Origin: Cristatella mucedo
Taxonomy: Eukaryota > Bryozoa > Phylactolaemata > Cristatellidae
NCBI GenBank assembly: GCA_009760855.2
Contig: WPIO01000004.1
Span: forward strand, 2,673,001 to 2,733,000
Length of the DNA stretch: 60,000 bases
Reading direction: 5' to 3'
Below the pieces are notes generated by a model that saw nothing but the letters and a program-made list of their open reading frames with translations, did no database searches and was not told the origin of the DNA. Made by a program: the position numbers and the translations under genes. Positions 1 to 12,180 of this stretch are shown piece by piece. Positions within the stretch are counted from its first letter, which is position 1. Every line of letters starts with the position of its first letter.

Positions 1-1169
1 TGCTACAATAATTATTTTCAGCCCACGCTTAATAAATGTGGTTTTCAGCTTTTATTGTTATGATCCCATTTTCATAAAGGAACAGAAGGTCTCAACAGAT
101 CATACTAAATTAATAAGGCAGTTTCTAAATTCGTGCTCTGTGGTAGTTTATACAACACTTTTACTTAAAAGCCCTACTTAGAACGAATGTTGCAACACCT
201 TCCTGGATCCGGAAGACGTGTACTACCAATTAAAGAAGCAATTCAGAATGTGAAATCAAATGTTCTTGAATTTCTAGATGTGCATGTCCATCTAACAAAG
301 CTGAAAACAGGTATATAAAAACAACATATTGTAGCTTCAAGTCCCTTGCTGTTGTATATTAAGGCATACTTTGTAAGGACTTTGAAAATATGAGCTTTCT
401 GAATCGTACCTTTGTGGTTATAGGCATTAGGCAGAATGAGCTTTGACTCCCAACAAGATGCAGCAGATCTCTCGTATACTATGCTAAATTCACTCACATG
501 TAGGAACACCGAAACTCACAGAAACTCAGGTTCCAAAGTAATGGAAGTCATTGCTTTACCTTGAATTGTTAGTAGTCGAAGACTTCCATTTCGTTCTTCA
601 TCTCCTACAGATTAGAGATCAGAATGTTAAGTTAACTTTAGGGGATACAAATTAGTCATCGAAGACTAACAAGGTCATTCGACCACAGTTAACGTTCACA
701 GAACGTGCACATAAGAAAGATGCTGCACAAAAAAACATGATAATTTTTGTTTTTCTCACTGATCGAGTAGTCAAAGTAACGGCACAGGCCATGACAAAAT
801 TTCTGCACAATTTCTCAGCACAGTATATGGATTCATACATACCCTCTAAGAATGCCCGCGTATTACATTACCGATCAATTTTAACTAGCTAAACTTTAAA
901 AAATAACATGAACAATTAATTTGTAAGTATCAGAAATATGATTAGAAAAAATACTAACATTGCATTAGTTCCCTATCAAAAGTACAAGAAGATGTTCTTG
1001 TTGAAAGTGGTGGTAAGAATTTAAATAACTTAACGAGTTTTCACATCCCAATACGTGTTCGGGTCAAGGTAAGAACAGTTCCTTGCCACTGTAAGATTTA
1101 TATGCTTCAATGCATATAATCAGGTCATGATAATTAACTTCATGACGATAATTGAAGGCTCTTGGCAAC
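1..1169. other. Unassigned AT-rich sequence
   Basis: No gene, transposon domain or tRNA-like element is recognised here. Open frames of 62 to 88 codons on the minus strand show no motif I know and have no paired splice sites I would trust. It is best read as intergenic or intronic DNA. Confidence 0.5.
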
Positions 1170-1230
1170 TTGAAGGCAACTCGAAGACAACTCGAAAGCA
1201 ACTCGAAGGCAACTTGAAGTCAACTTGAAA
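1170..1230. repeat. 11-bp minisatellite, five units
   Basis: Five head-to-tail copies of an 11-bp unit close to TCGAAGGCAAC run from 1170 to 1224, and a broken sixth follows. Units differ at one or two positions, so it is an old, short minisatellite. No function is visible. Confidence 0.8.
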
Positions 1231-2515
1231 AATTAAAATATGCATCTACCAAGACTTTAAAGAGAATTTACTTATTACGTTTTTAATATCATTAAACAAG
1301 TTATACGGCAGATATCCGACGCGAATTTAATTACATAGACCGCAAGCAGTAGATTAGAAGGCCTGCCTGAAGTTTTAACTGAACATTTAACAGCATTGTG
1401 CACACTCGAACACTGCCAAATGAACGGAAGTATTCGAAACTTTATGATTTTGAATAACTGAAAATTCCACGAGAGGATATATTGGATAACGCTAGTAATG
1501 TACTAACTTAAACTTATCTTGCGATGAAGATGTGTGTAACCTATAGTTATGCACGTCAAAACCGATTTAATATTGGCTCAGCACGAACTGTTTTAGAATA
1601 TCTACCATCCCATTTATCACCATATTAGCGATTTTGAGGTGAAAGACCATTGAAATGCCAGGTAATCCGATTGTATAGAATTATTTGGGGGATGCCTAAA
1701 ATTACCGATTTTATATTTCCCTCTTCTGCGATACGAACCTAAGAGCCAAGATCAACTAATGATATTGGAACAAAGCGTGGCGAGATAAGCGAGTTACAAT
1801 CGTGCCATGTAAATTAAAATAGGTGCAGCTTTCGAAGACATTTGGCAACTAAGACTTGGTGACGGTTAGGTTGATTTATAGAGATTTTAGTTGACATTGA
1901 AATTCACGCTAAATATAGTATAATTTACGTAAAAGAACTGGTCAAATAGCAAAAGTGCTAACAGGAATTAGCTATAACGACTGCAGCGTGAGCGAAGCAG
2001 GTGCAAGAGTTCATCTAACGAATATTCCTGTCTTTAGGTGCTTCAAAATTCGTTGCTCAGATTGCAATGAACAAAAAACCACTACTGCATCATAATTAGC
2101 AAAATATTAACTCTAAACTTACCATTCTGCCAAACAAATGATACGGATTAATAACTCGAGTTGGTTGGTACATTGCAATTTGGTTACTTTTTCAATATTG
2201 TATAGCCAGCTTGGAGAAGGAAAGTGAATGCAAGTATATATTATTAAAAAACCGATGCCCTACAAAGTATTCCAAGTGCGGCATTTAATGTGCTCACCAC
2301 AGAATATACACCATTTGTTTACTACACGGATGAAAAGAGATATTTATTTTGTAAATAAAGGGTACTTTGCGCTAAACAGACCCGCAGAATATAAATTCAA
2401 ACTACCAAAATGTTTAATTTTCAAAACAATTACATGCCCGCTGGAGGTCTAACGCCCGAATCGTAGTTATAACACAATCGTAAAATCGTAAACCTTATTG
2501 GAGCAGTGCCGAAGT
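1231..2515. other. Unassigned AT-rich sequence
   Basis: No supported feature is seen. A 74-codon plus-strand frame at 2228-2452 has no recognisable domain and is treated as chance. A C-rich tract at about 2517-2537 marks the edge with the repeat that follows. Confidence 0.45.
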
Positions 2516-2519
2516 GCCC

Positions 2520-4165
2520 CCTCCCCTCCCCCCCCGGCGCAGTCATATCAACCTGCCGCAAACTGCATTTCAAGGCCCACTCCTTATTTACTTGACAGAA
2601 ACATGTTCACATTGGCTCATCAACCGGAAGTGACTATTGCTCAGAAAGTAGACTATCATTAGGGATTATGTATTGAGAATTTACTGCTGCTGGAGCCGCA
2701 GTAACTGAGTCCGTTACCACTGCACCTACTGAATCTTGGGACGCTGATCCGGTAACAGCCATTATCCATGAGGCAACTGTCGATTTGTCCGGCGGACGGT
2801 CAGCACGGTAATAAGAATAATAGTAATACACTTGATAAAGCGTCCTCAAAGTGCTCAATCTCTTTCTAGGAGCTTTACATTTGACTTGGATGGAGCTAGC
2901 GCGTCGTTCACTGGGAATCAGTCTGAAAATGTTGATTCGATTCTATTTAAGAGAAATTGAGGTGATTTTGAGTTCTCATTAATTCTTTTTATAGGTTGAG
3001 ATTTGTATTGAAGAGCGCGGATCAGCCGCCCGGGTGTGGCGTTGTTTGATTGTCGGTGGTAGGGCAGTTATTGTGCCTACCCTCGGTTTCATGCTCACGT
3101 CATATTTCCGATAATTGTGATCCGATCGATATGAACTTTGAAATGTATGATCGTGCTTACACATCATTCCAGCAGTCTCGTGTGCATATTGGTCCTTAGT
3201 TCTCATTGCCTAGCTGTTAGCAATTGCACAGAGTTGATCGTGGGTTTGTCTGCCACCGAGTACCTCGTTGGTAAGAGCCAAGAGACTGTTTGCATTGAAG
3301 AAAGGAAAATGCCTTTTTCAGGACTTCAGTTGTCGGTTCATTCCAACGCTTGGGCTGCTAAGACATGCCAGCTCGGTTCCTAGTAGGCCGTCAATTGTCT
3401 CCTGGTCGTTGGATGTCTTTGCAATTTTCTAAACTTCTGGTTTGGGCTCTGGAAGCTGCAACGATGAATGCTAGCAGAGGGATGGCCAACCTCATGTTCA
3501 TCATCCATGATAACAGCTTGAACTCTGAGCTCCTCCAGAAAGATTGATTGACCGTATTAGCAACAAGTTATGACAGTTATGGGATTTTTTTAGATCAAGG
3601 TATGTGCTGCCAGCTGGTTGAGTTATAGCCTAGCAACTTTGACTGTGCTCCCTGAACAGTTTGGGTATGCACCATTGACATGCTATAGAATGGCTATTTA
3701 TGGCCACATCGACTTGAAGTTTTAAATATATACTCTGGTCGACATATTCTATCCTTATGTCTCTCAGTTCGGTTGTATGTCAAGAAGGTATAACGTCAAT
3801 GTCATTCAATGTCACATCGACTGTTTGATGTTTAATGTGACTTTTAACAACGCAAGAATACCATCTATTTTTTAGAAATAAATCAAGGCTAGACAAACGT
3901 GTCCTCCATCTTTTGACTAGTTTAGAATATTTCTGCAGTGCATAGTTATGAATCTGTTGGATGTCCAATGAAGCGATGTTTGGCTAATTTAGCTGAAAAC
4001 TTGACCTTGACTTTTACAGGTCATCAGAAGGTCAAAGTGACGCTGGTTTTATCAAATGATAGATAATATTGCCCTTGTTATTTTCTTACCAATTGAAAGA
4101 TCGGTAGTTCAATTAATATTTGGGAAATAAAAATAAATTGGAGATAACTCCTATAGGGGTGGTGG
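2520..4165. repeat. Dispersed repeat E, copy 1
   Basis: This stretch matches 13.84-15.40 kb in the same order: a block around the words CCCACTCCTTATTTACTTG, then TTGAGAATTTACTGCTGC, then GCTAGCGCGTCGTT, then a region with ATTCCAGC, and last an AAGGTCA-rich end. The two copies are clearly homologous but differ by many substitutions and small gaps. Frames of 75 to 81 codons inside it differ between copies, so I do not call genes. It could be a non-autonomous DNA transposon or another dispersed repeat; its left end looks truncated relative to copy 2. Confidence 0.65.
2809..2881 (-). mobile_element. Solo LINE-A 3'-end insertion (73 bp)
   Basis: Repeat E copy 2 reads straight through this site, so these 73 bp are an insertion. 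It consists only of a TAA-type tail, the TACACTTGATAAAGCG junction and the LINE-A terminal hairpin, in minus orientation. The 5' end lies just beyond the hairpin, so almost the whole LINE is missing. No clear target-site duplication is visible. Confidence 0.8.
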
Positions 4166-5515
4166 CATAAGTTCCCATGCCTCTGATTTCCGCCTTATGC
4201 GAGCCTAGGGGGATAATACAATTCTATGCTCTTTAGCTTACTCATTTGGTTAATACATGTATGTGGAATTTCGTACATTTCTTTGCTCAACGCTTGATTC
4301 ATGCACTAGGTTTAGAGAATCAGCCGAATCCTGCTAATGCCGGTACTTTAGAGACGTGCATTCATGAATTGAGAATTGCTATAAATCTGTCTGGCTAATA
4401 AAGAGCCGACGAAATATTACTAGGTTAATTAGAGATCTTTTGTGCTATTAAAATAGCACACCAACGTCATGTATACATTTTCTGAATATGTGCAGACTCC
4501 TAGCATCTAAAAGATTGTATGATCTTTCATAGCGTGCATTCAATGTGGGTATTTAGTCTCTCTTCCTCTTTCTGCTTACCACTGAACATAGTTATAACCA
4601 AGAAAATGCTTAGATGGCTGGCCACAATATAAACGCTTGGGGTAAAGTAGGTTGAATTTCAGAATTTGTGTAATTTACACAATCATAGGAATGGATCAAC
4701 CTTCAGACCGGTTTCGTTCTATAATAACCATAAATTAAGAAAAAAATAAATAGAAAAGTAAAACGTTAAGAATCCAGCCATGTCCTAATAGCGGCTCTGT
4801 TTGGCGTAGTGGTTCTGAAGATATAGCTAAAGCCAAGGAAATCATATTTCAAAAGCCCTACATCGTCAGCAAAATATATTTGCGAGTCTTATGGTGCAGA
4901 AGAAGTCACTAACCAAATGGCAGCAGCTGCATATATTTGACTTATGATTACTTTGATAGATAAATCATGCACGTTTCGCACCTGGTGGTGACTAGTACAG
5001 CCGTTAGTCTGTAGTCACGTGTCTAGCAGCGATTAGGTAGAAACGGTCGCCTGCTCTGGCGGACGAGTCAGCTTGCCCCGCCAATCAGTCGAACGACAAA
5101 AACCATCTACGTAGCTCGAGAGGAACAACCTGATTTGAAAAGTCTGCTTTCACTCAGGCTGGGCAATATTTATTTTGTTCTGACGTGCTGAAGAAGGCCT
5201 AAGAGAAATGAAATGGGATAACAAATGAAATAGGATATTCACATTCCGTGTCTAATGTCGTTATTTAAGCAGTTTTTTGCTACTCCCTATAATGTTTTCG
5301 TGACTGTCCGTTGGAGTTGAAAACTCCACAAGAAGCTGTACTATGCAATTATATCTCGCCTGAGCATAAATAGTACTGCACTACCACGATATTGCCATAT
5401 CTCATTTAGTGGGAGTGAAGTACTAATATGAATGAGCGAAGGTCAGCGAAGATCAACCGAGATACTGGGTAACTTAGGGCTCGGCTATTGGTTCTCTTCT
5501 TTTTACAGTCAATAT
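4166..5515. other. Unassigned sequence
   Basis: No recognisable gene or repeat family is found. A GC-richer patch lies near 4990-5110. Nothing here supports a coding call. Confidence 0.4.
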
Positions 5516-5880
5516 GTTATGTTAATGTTATGTATCTCCGTCTGTAACTCCACAAAGTCATAAAGACCATTTGGGTGTTACGCAGGAGAGTTTTGTATAG
5601 TGCACTCACAGCCTACGCGGCTTTCGGTACGCATTCGGTAGCCAACAGACTTCGTCTCATGCAACAATCTAAAAGTGGGAAGCATAGCAGAGTCAGGAGA
5701 GCAGTTGAGGTAGTGAGTAGCACGGAAGTAGCAGCTCAGGACCGCTGAAAAGGATGCGAAATATTGACCCATAGTCGGCAGCAGGAGAGTAGTTGTCGTT
5801 GAGTAAGAATCGTGGAAGCGAGTTCCACAGTCTAGTACCTGCAGAGCTAAAGCTTCTGTCGCCAACGGTCTTTAATACGC
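5510..5880 (-). mobile_element. LINE-B 3' end, 5'-truncated
   Basis: This matches the 3' part of the LINE-B copy at 42.19-42.98 kb nearly base for base. It covers the last codons of the reverse transcriptase ORF (the segment coding GDRSF...) and the 3' untranslated part ending in a GTTACAGACGGAGATACA motif. The tail is made of ACAT-like words (ACATAACATTAACATAACAT). Only about 370 bp remain, so it is a dead 5'-truncated copy. Confidence 0.8.
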
Positions 5881-6460
5881 CTCTCTTGCCAATTTAATCA
5901 CCAAGAGCACTCTAGGCTTTCACTTCTATGCATATATTACTTAGATGTACCCTTTATTTGATCCCTTCCATCTCTTCAGTATGCTAAATTCCAACTATTC
6001 ACTTGCCAAATTTATTGACTAATATGCACTCATAGATAGCTGTAGAATTTTTAATCCTCGCAAAAATACAAACTAACATACTCGTTTTTCGCAAAGTAAG
6101 AGTGACTTTGAAATTGAAAAGATCAATGCTCCAAGTGGCCTTTCTAGCATATCTCCTAATGCACTTGTTCGAAATTTAGATTTTGGTTCTAAAGCAACAT
6201 TTCACTAGATGGTTGCATTAGCACCTGACTCAATTGTGCCTACTTTCTTACGATTGCATACACACCATTTCTAAAATTCTGGCTTGCCTCGCCATGGATG
6301 CAATATCCGAATAGGTTCAAACATACGTGACATCCGGTCTCAGCTTTTGTAATGCAATGCCTGTTAGTCTGCGATGTGTGCAATCAGGGATCTACAGTTG
6401 CTGTAAAACTCAAAAGCCATTATTCGTCTGTCCTGAGCTTTGCAGCTGACACATCACATT
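5881..6460. other. Unassigned sequence
   Basis: I see no gene or repeat I can name in this AT-rich stretch. Confidence 0.4.
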
Positions 6461-6464
6461 ACGT

Positions 6465-6640
6465 TTCTTTCATCTGATGGTAGCCCATGGTATGATGCTC
6501 TCTCTTCATGACCAAGGCCGTGGGTTCAAGTCCTGCAATGAGAGATTCCTCATTACTCACTGCAAGTGGTGGTGACAGCCTGTAAGGCTCGTCTGCCCCC
6601 ATACAAAATGTGGCTGTTGGGTCAGTTAACCTCAAACTTA
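6465..6640 (+). mobile_element. tRNA-derived SINE-like element, degraded
   Basis: The stretch has a tRNA-like head. A box-A-like TGGTAGCCCATGG lies about 45 bp upstream of a good box B, GGGTTCAAGTCC. The spacing fits an internal RNA polymerase III promoter. The part after box B (ending near TGTGGCTGTTGGGTCAG) is not the LINE-A hairpin, so it may belong to another SINE family or be a decayed tRNA relic. It does not fold as an intact tRNA by eye. Confidence 0.5.
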
Positions 6641-9025
6641 TGCTTAACAGTCTAACTTATTTTGTACCAGGGAAGTAAAAATTCAAACCTGTCAAAATGT
6701 ACCAGCTTCCAACCCTATGTAAACTACTAGAGCAAGGGATTGAATGGCAGAAGCATTAAACACTCGGGAATACACTCGGATGAGGACTAATGAATACTGG
6801 ACTCTTGGAGGTCACTGATAATAAAAACCTGCAATCTCGTTATAGGTAATATTAAAGCAGAATTATGCTGGTACGATGGTGCTGGTGAGACCAAAAATAA
6901 CCAGGCCGCCGAAGCCAGAGGCCAGCTTACGATGCGACCTCAACCGAGTGACGATAAAAGTGAAACATGACACGTCGCAACAGAAAAAAGATGGTCTGCA
7001 GGTACTACGTAGCGCCTAGGCTGCCGGCCATTTTTGTACTGAGCATTTTGCCTCTCAGAGCCGATACACAGTCTATGGAAACGCCTGAAGTAAAAAAGAT
7101 GCAGAGGCAGCACCAAGGCATGCGCAGCCCAGGCCGTTTCTCAGCAGCTCCGCTTGTGCGGCCTACATTGGAGGGACGCTTTCCTTCAAAGCATAAGCTG
7201 GGCAAGCCTGTGAAGCATGATGACAACTGTGCATGCAGCAACAGCAGTTCCTGTTTGACTGGGTGGGGTAGGAGCAGATAAAACTGGCTGGCTCGCTGGC
7301 TCGGGAGGAAAAGATTGTCTACAATTTGGCTCTGCCGTTGCTCCTGATTCGCCGAACAAGCGAGAAGCCTCTGGGGCAGCAGCCTACTTAAGGTTAACTA
7401 CAATGGACGTCTTCCATGCTTGCAGTTAACAGTTCAAGACAGCTCAATCGACTGGGAATCAAGCTGTAAAAGCTGCAGCAGGTTAAAGTGCACGGATAAC
7501 TTGGTGGCATGGATGTTATCAGCTAAAGGAACTTATCCTGACAGTCATGGCCCTTAAAAGCCTTTAATATTACAAAGCAGCGGTAATATACTGATAGCGA
7601 TACTCATCCAGCTTGTTCAGCACTCTGCTTGAGCTCAGTAGAATATTTATCGATAATGTTCTTGCCAGTGCACGACTGAGAAGGCTAAGGCTAGAAAAAA
7701 ACGCAGCAGCTGAGCTTATTCGTGCTGAGCGTCCAAAATAACCACGTTTCATCACATCTCCACTACATGTATGGCCTCACCGTCAAAAAGAAGGTGATGC
7801 TTACAAATGCATCTGAGCTGCATCTTAAATCCAGTCCTTTACCACTAGCGAGGCACTTATAACGTGGGAGGTCCCTGCACACGCTTCTTAGATGAAGCTG
7901 TGCCTAGACGCCTTGCTGGTGGATTGCAGATGTTCAGTGGATGGATGCAGGTATGCCAAGGGGGTGATGTGCTGCAGCATCATGAGGGCTCATGCCATAT
8001 TATGACATATAATTCAACGTAGCTTGGAGCATCCGTTCGTTTGGAACAACAGTGCCCGTGCGACACATGTACAGTGCCTCGATGGAAATACAATTCTCTG
8101 ACGTCACTATCAAAAGGAATTAAATTTAATTATTTTCAATCGTGCAGCATCATCCATCGAATAAAGCTCCCTGCATTGTACTCCGGAGTTCAACTCTTTT
8201 CCTTAAAGCTATAGTAAAAGCTGACGAATCTTTACAAATCACATCCGCTTTGTATAGACAAATTCATGCTTCACCAGCAATAACTAAGGTTGACATAGTT
8301 AAGCTGATATAAAATTCTAAAAGTTAAATACAATTTTTAAGTTGTTTAATTCAGTTCTTGATTTATTATTCCCTGGCTTGGGCTATTCAGTGGCCACTCA
8401 AGGTCACGAGCCCTACAGTAGCACAACAGCTGCTATTAGTTCCAGCCAACATGGCGTCGTTTGTTCAAAGCACTACGTCACGTTAGGCTCTAGGGACAGT
8501 ACTCGAAGACGGCTGATAAAAATTGTCGTCGGCGACTTTTTATATTAACTTCAAACACATACTGTTGGAATAATATTTTAGCTTTGGATTTATGTTTTTA
8601 GGTTAAGTGTTTAGGGGTTGTACGTTTTTGAGTTTATTATCTCGGTTTTTATGATTGTATTTTGTATTGTATGAGAGATTGAGATTTTGGGTTCATAATT
8701 TAGGTTCTTGACTTGATCGTTTAAGTTTCAGAAAGAAACTCATCTTGTAATGATATCTAACGAACGTGTTCCTACACTGCAAATAGAAACATACGCTGGC
8801 TAACATGTTCAACGGCCTCCTAACGCCACAGTGCCCACAAAAGTATTTGACGTTCTCCTATCAACAAAGACGCCGTAGTTTAGCTAAGCTCAGTGACTAG
8901 CGCCAACCGAAGCCTTTGAAAGCAGATTTATTTAACTGAGAGATTGTGAGATATGCTTATATGCTTGGATTTTAATTCAGCATACTTAAGTATTTCTTCT
9001 TGTTTTCGTTATTTGCTCAGTCAGA
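6641..9025. other. Unassigned sequence with a GC-richer core
   Basis: Most of this is unrecognised. The part at about 6890-7400 is GC-richer and has open frames on both strands (104 codons plus, 78 codons minus). They overlap each other, lack known motifs and have no clear splice signals, so no gene is called. The rest is AT-rich and featureless. Confidence 0.35.
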
Positions 9026-9029
9026 CGAG

Positions 9030-9172
9030 TAAATAAATAAATCATTTATATAATGCCCCAAGAGAACTTAATCTCTATTTAGGCGCTTCACATATGCCTC
9101 GAGGCTCAAGCCCACGACCTCAGTCAGACCATGGTCGGGGCGAGCACCTTAACCGCTATACCAAACCAGCTC
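9030..9172 (-). mobile_element. tRNA-SINE with LINE-A-type 3' hairpin
   Basis: Read on the minus strand, this has a tRNA-like head (box A TGGTATAGCGG, box B GGGCTTGAGCC). After the link CATATGTGAAGCGCC come the stem-loop shared with LINE-A and a TATATAAATG end. Copies at 25.92 and 56.20 kb are close relatives; the copy at 31.24 kb is more diverged. RNA polymerase III would transcribe it, and LINE-A reverse transcriptase is the likely partner, judging from the shared 3' end. Confidence 0.85.
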
Positions 9173-10200
9173 GGCCTGTATACAAAAAATTCAGCTGTGG
9201 CTTAGCCAAGCAGCATGTAGATTTTACGATACTCAATCGCCCTCAACGTGGAAAAAACAGAATACGCAGAGGCTGAACTTCAAGCCGTCATTGCCAGTTT
9301 CGGAGAGCAACTTCGACTCCCCACCACCACGAGGCAGTAAGAGGCAGCCATCAATGTCTAACATCCCTGGGATCTGAAATATGGATATGACTCATCCCCA
9401 GGATCTGAGATATGGAGCTCCATCCCACTTGAGACAAATATAGCTAGCTTGGCAATGAGCTCTACCATTATCGCTCTGCTGCCATCGAAAAGTACGTGCC
9501 TCCTCTTATCAGCTGGCATACAGGCAGTTTGTTGCACTTTGCTGGCCTTGGCTGAATTTTAACGCTAACAAGAGCTGTTCGGAGGCGGGCTAGAACTTCT
9601 ATGTCCTGGAGCAGTGAGCCAGAGAGGAGCATCAGTGCGGTTAGAGAGCAAAAGCTTAAAAGCAAGCCAGGAAGCTCTGAGACCAGCGGTGGCGATTCGT
9701 CCTTTAGAATTGGTCCGATACCCGCGGAAGCTGCTGATTAATGTTGGCTGGCCTGTTAACCTCCGTCTTCACTCGTTCCAAGAAAGAATCGTCTGGAACA
9801 CATTCGCCGTTCAAGCTGGAAAGAGGTGCCCTTCCAGTGGCGTAGTGACGGTATTAATTCCTTGCCGTAATGGGCCTGGGTGTCGGGCCCAATACCACTA
9901 AGCTCTTGCCCCATTGTCTCAGCTAAGTATTTAAAAGTCGAGCGACGCTCGCTCTTGGTCTCTTTTGGTCTCTTGGTCTTCTGGTCTTTTGTCCGGCTCC
10001 GCGCTTCGATGCCGTCTGACTCGTTTCTCTGAAAGCGAGGGAGGAGGGCGGGCTGTCCGCCGGCGATTGACAAAACAGAACGATACAGAGCTAGGACAAT
10101 TCGGTGGACTCCACCAAATACGGTCGTATCGTGCCCGAGCTTGCATTTTGTCTTTCTTTTGTGTTTCGTGTGTACGCTCTAGCACATGGTCTCGACATTA
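9173..10200. other. Unassigned GC-richer sequence
   Basis: This is the left part of the GC-rich island. A CT-rich run of repeated TCTTGGTCTCTTTTGGTC words lies at about 9948-9992. Several open frames of 65 to 105 codons overlap on both strands, as expected of GC-rich DNA. None has a recognisable domain. Confidence 0.4.
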
Positions 10201-10505
10201 GGATTTGCCGGTGAGAGCTAGACGTATTTGGCGTGTGTGGTCCTAATTCTCCGGTTAGGGTTTAGGCTCCGGTTTGGCTCGGTCTATTTGGGTCGTTCCC
10301 TATTATAGACGTAAGTAGCTTAAGTGTGGAGACGTGTTTCCTCCGCAAGAGTGCTTGAGTTGGCGTTGTGGCGTATTCCTTCCGCACTGGTGGAAACCAA
10401 GTCCTATTTCTCCGGTTAGGGTTTAGGCTCCGGTTCGGGCTCCCTCTATTCAGGTCATTCCACACTATAGACGTGCACTGGTGCAGCTCTCAGGTTAGCC
10501 GCGAT
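10200..10505. repeat. 160-bp GC-rich repeat, two tandem copies
   Basis: The block TTCTCCGGTTAGGGTTTAGG starts at 10248 and again at 10408, an offset of 160 bp. A CTATT...GGTC.TTCC...TATAGACG segment follows in both copies. A third diverged copy lies at 12.79-12.93 kb. The shared core contains a telomere-like GGTTAGGGTTTAGG. The repeat is unrelated to LINE-A, which sits between the copies. Confidence 0.75.
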
Positions 10506-10520
10506 GGGGGCCCTTGCCTT

Positions 10521-10549
10521 ATAATAATAATAATAATAATAATAATAAT
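10521..10549. repeat. (ATA)n LINE tail microsatellite
   Basis: About ten copies of a trinucleotide (TAA/ATT) lie directly next to the 3' end of the minus-strand LINE-A copy. This is the element's simple-repeat tail. Confidence 0.9.
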
Positions 10550-11927
10550 TCACTTGATAAAGCGCCCTCAGATAACTTAATCTCTCTCTAGGCGCTTTAC
10601 ATTTGCTGTAAAGAGAAATGCAATTGAATGGTAAGTAAATTCATGCTTGAAAAAACAAAAAAATGAATAATATGGTTAGGGGTGACATGCACAGGGTCAG
10701 CATGCAAATGTGGTTAGTGGCAGCATGTACAGTGTCAGCACGCATAAGCACATCAAGGACGAATCACAGGGACCCACTAAATGCTGTCCTAAATAAGTGT
10801 GTTTTTAGGTTCCTTCTAAATGTGGTCAGGTCAGGGGATGTTCTGACGCAGGTCGGGAGGGAGTTCCAGGCTTTGGGAGCGTATGAACTAAATGCACGGT
10901 CTCCAAAGGATTTAAGGTTTGTATAAGGTATTTCTAGACTGTTGGATTCCGAAGAGCTGGTGGTACGATGCTTAGCCTGATGGGGTAGTTTATCTGACAG
11001 ATAGGCTGGAGCCATAGAATGAAGGTACCTAAAAGTGAGCGACAAAACCTTGAAGTCAATCCGTTGCTTGACTGGTAGCCAGTGCAGGTCGGCGAGAAGT
11101 GGAGTAATGTGGCAACTGCGACGCTCACGACAGACAAGCCTAGCTGCAGAGTTTTGCACAAGCTGCAATCGCCTGATCGCACATGCTGGTAGGCCAGTAA
11201 GCAGTGAGTTGCAGAAGTCGAGACGGGATGTCACGAATGCATGAACCAACTTGGACGTGGTATCTTTATCTAAACAAGCCCGAATTTTAGCAATGTTATG
11301 AAGCTGAAAATAGGCGGATTTGACTGTGGAGCTGATATGGTCGTCTAACGAGAGGTCGCTTTGGAATATGACACCTAGATTCCGAGCTGATTCGACAGGA
11401 GATATGCTGGCAGAGCCAATTTTGAGAGTCAGCCTTTCCAATCTCTGGATCACACTGGGTTTGCCCATAACTAGTAAGTTAGTTTTATCATCGTTAAGTT
11501 TTAGAAAATTTGCTGCCATCCATGTGCGGATGTCATCAATGCATGCAGCTAGTGAGTTTAGAGAATTTGAGGTGCTCGAAGGCTGGGAGGGATCAAAGCA
11601 AAGGTACAAATGAGTGTCATCCGCATAGAAGTGAAAGCCTAGATTGTGCTTGGCAATCACATCAGCAAGAGGCAGAGTATAAACCGTGAAAAGAACCGGA
11701 CCTAGCACTGAGCCCTGAGGTACTCCATATTTCAGAGGTACTTCAGATGATCTTTGCCCATTCACGTGAATACTCTGGAGTCTCCCACTGAGATAGGACC
11801 TGAACCACTGCAGAGCAGTGCCAGTGATGCCCATGCGAGATCAGAGGCGCTCTAGAAGAACTTTGTGAACGATGGTATCAAAAGCTGCAGAAAGATTAAG
11901 CAAAACAAGCAGAGACACTCTACCCAT
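10550..11927 (-). mobile_element. LINE-A (CR1/L2-type) retrotransposon, best-preserved copy
   Basis: This is a 5'-truncated non-LTR retrotransposon. It holds the reverse transcriptase from the first catalytic block (LSAAFDT) to the natural stop, then about 210 bp of 3' untranslated sequence with the terminal hairpin, then the ATA tail. The upstream endonuclease half is missing, and homology stops abruptly at about 11927 inside the coding region, as expected of target-primed insertion with early stop. CR1/L2 placement rests on sequence style, the hairpin end and the microsatellite tail, not on a tree. Confidence 0.9.
10764..11834 (-). CDS. Reverse transcriptase fragment of LINE-A, 356 aa
   Basis: This is a continuous frame for the palm, thumb and C-terminal part of a LINE reverse transcriptase, which copies its own RNA at a nicked target. 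Visible motifs are [10 protein letters not shown] (residues 37-46), the catalytic YADD (70-73), LKLNDDKT and the family's C-terminal HLFRTAF. The frame continues upstream through LSAAFDT to about 11927 but is cut by one TGA just before the first listed Met. That Met is therefore only the first after a stop, not a real start. It ends with a normal stop at 10764-10766. It is the most intact RT in the window but cannot be autonomous because the endonuclease is absent. Confidence 0.9.
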   Translation of the reverse strand: MGITGTALQWFRSYLSGRLQSIHVNGQRSSEVPLKYGVPQGSVLGPVLFTVYTLPLADVIAKHNLGFHFYADDTHLYLCFDPSQPSSTSNSLNSLAACIDDIRTWMAANFLKLNDDKTNLLVMGKPSVIQRLERLTLKIGSASISPVESARNLGVIFQSDLSLDDHISSTVKSAYFQLHNIAKIRACLDKDTTSKLVHAFVTSRLDFCNSLLTGLPACAIRRLQLVQNSAARLVCRERRSCHITPLLADLHWLPVKQRIDFKVLSLTFRYLHSMAPAYLSDKLPHQAKHRTTSSSESNSLEIPYTNLKSFGDRAFSSYAPKAWNSLPTCVRTSPDLTTFRRNLKTHLFRTAFSGSL

Positions 11928-11939
11928 GTCTTATGGCGG

Positions 11940-12180
11940 TGAGTTGACTAGGCGCCTAGTTCAGACCCAGCTCCTGACTCACCTATCTCAGGTTAAAATG
12001 GAGCTTTATGCAGGCGATGCGGTTAGGAGATGGAGCGACTAATGTGATTGTCTTAGCGGGTTCGACTTGGACACCTAGTACAGGCCCGGTTCCTGGTCTA
12101 CCCACTAAAGGTAGAATGAAGCCTTGTGCAGACGTTGCGGTCAGGATGTGCACCGACTACTACGCTGAAGTACAAATAGC
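11940..12180. repeat. 118-bp imperfect tandem duplication
   Basis: The segment starting near 11943 (TTGACTAGGCGCCTAGT) is repeated with many substitutions from 12061 (TTCGACTTGGACACCTAGT). Both copies end in a G(C/T)ACCGACT or GAGCGACT word. It directly abuts the 5' truncation point of the LINE-A copy. Confidence 0.6.

Noticed and set aside
1170-1230. CRISPR-like array
   Set aside because: The units are adjacent with no spacers. It is a minisatellite in an animal genome.
6967-7281. 104-codon plus-strand gene
   Set aside because: The stretch is GC-rich, open on both strands, and has no domain or splice evidence.
10248-10433. Interstitial telomere array
   Set aside because: Each 160-bp unit has only one GGTTAGGGTTTAGG word. 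There is no run of telomere repeats.
11035-11613. Plus-strand frames of 69 and 97 codons
   Set aside because: They are antisense to the LINE-A reverse transcriptase.
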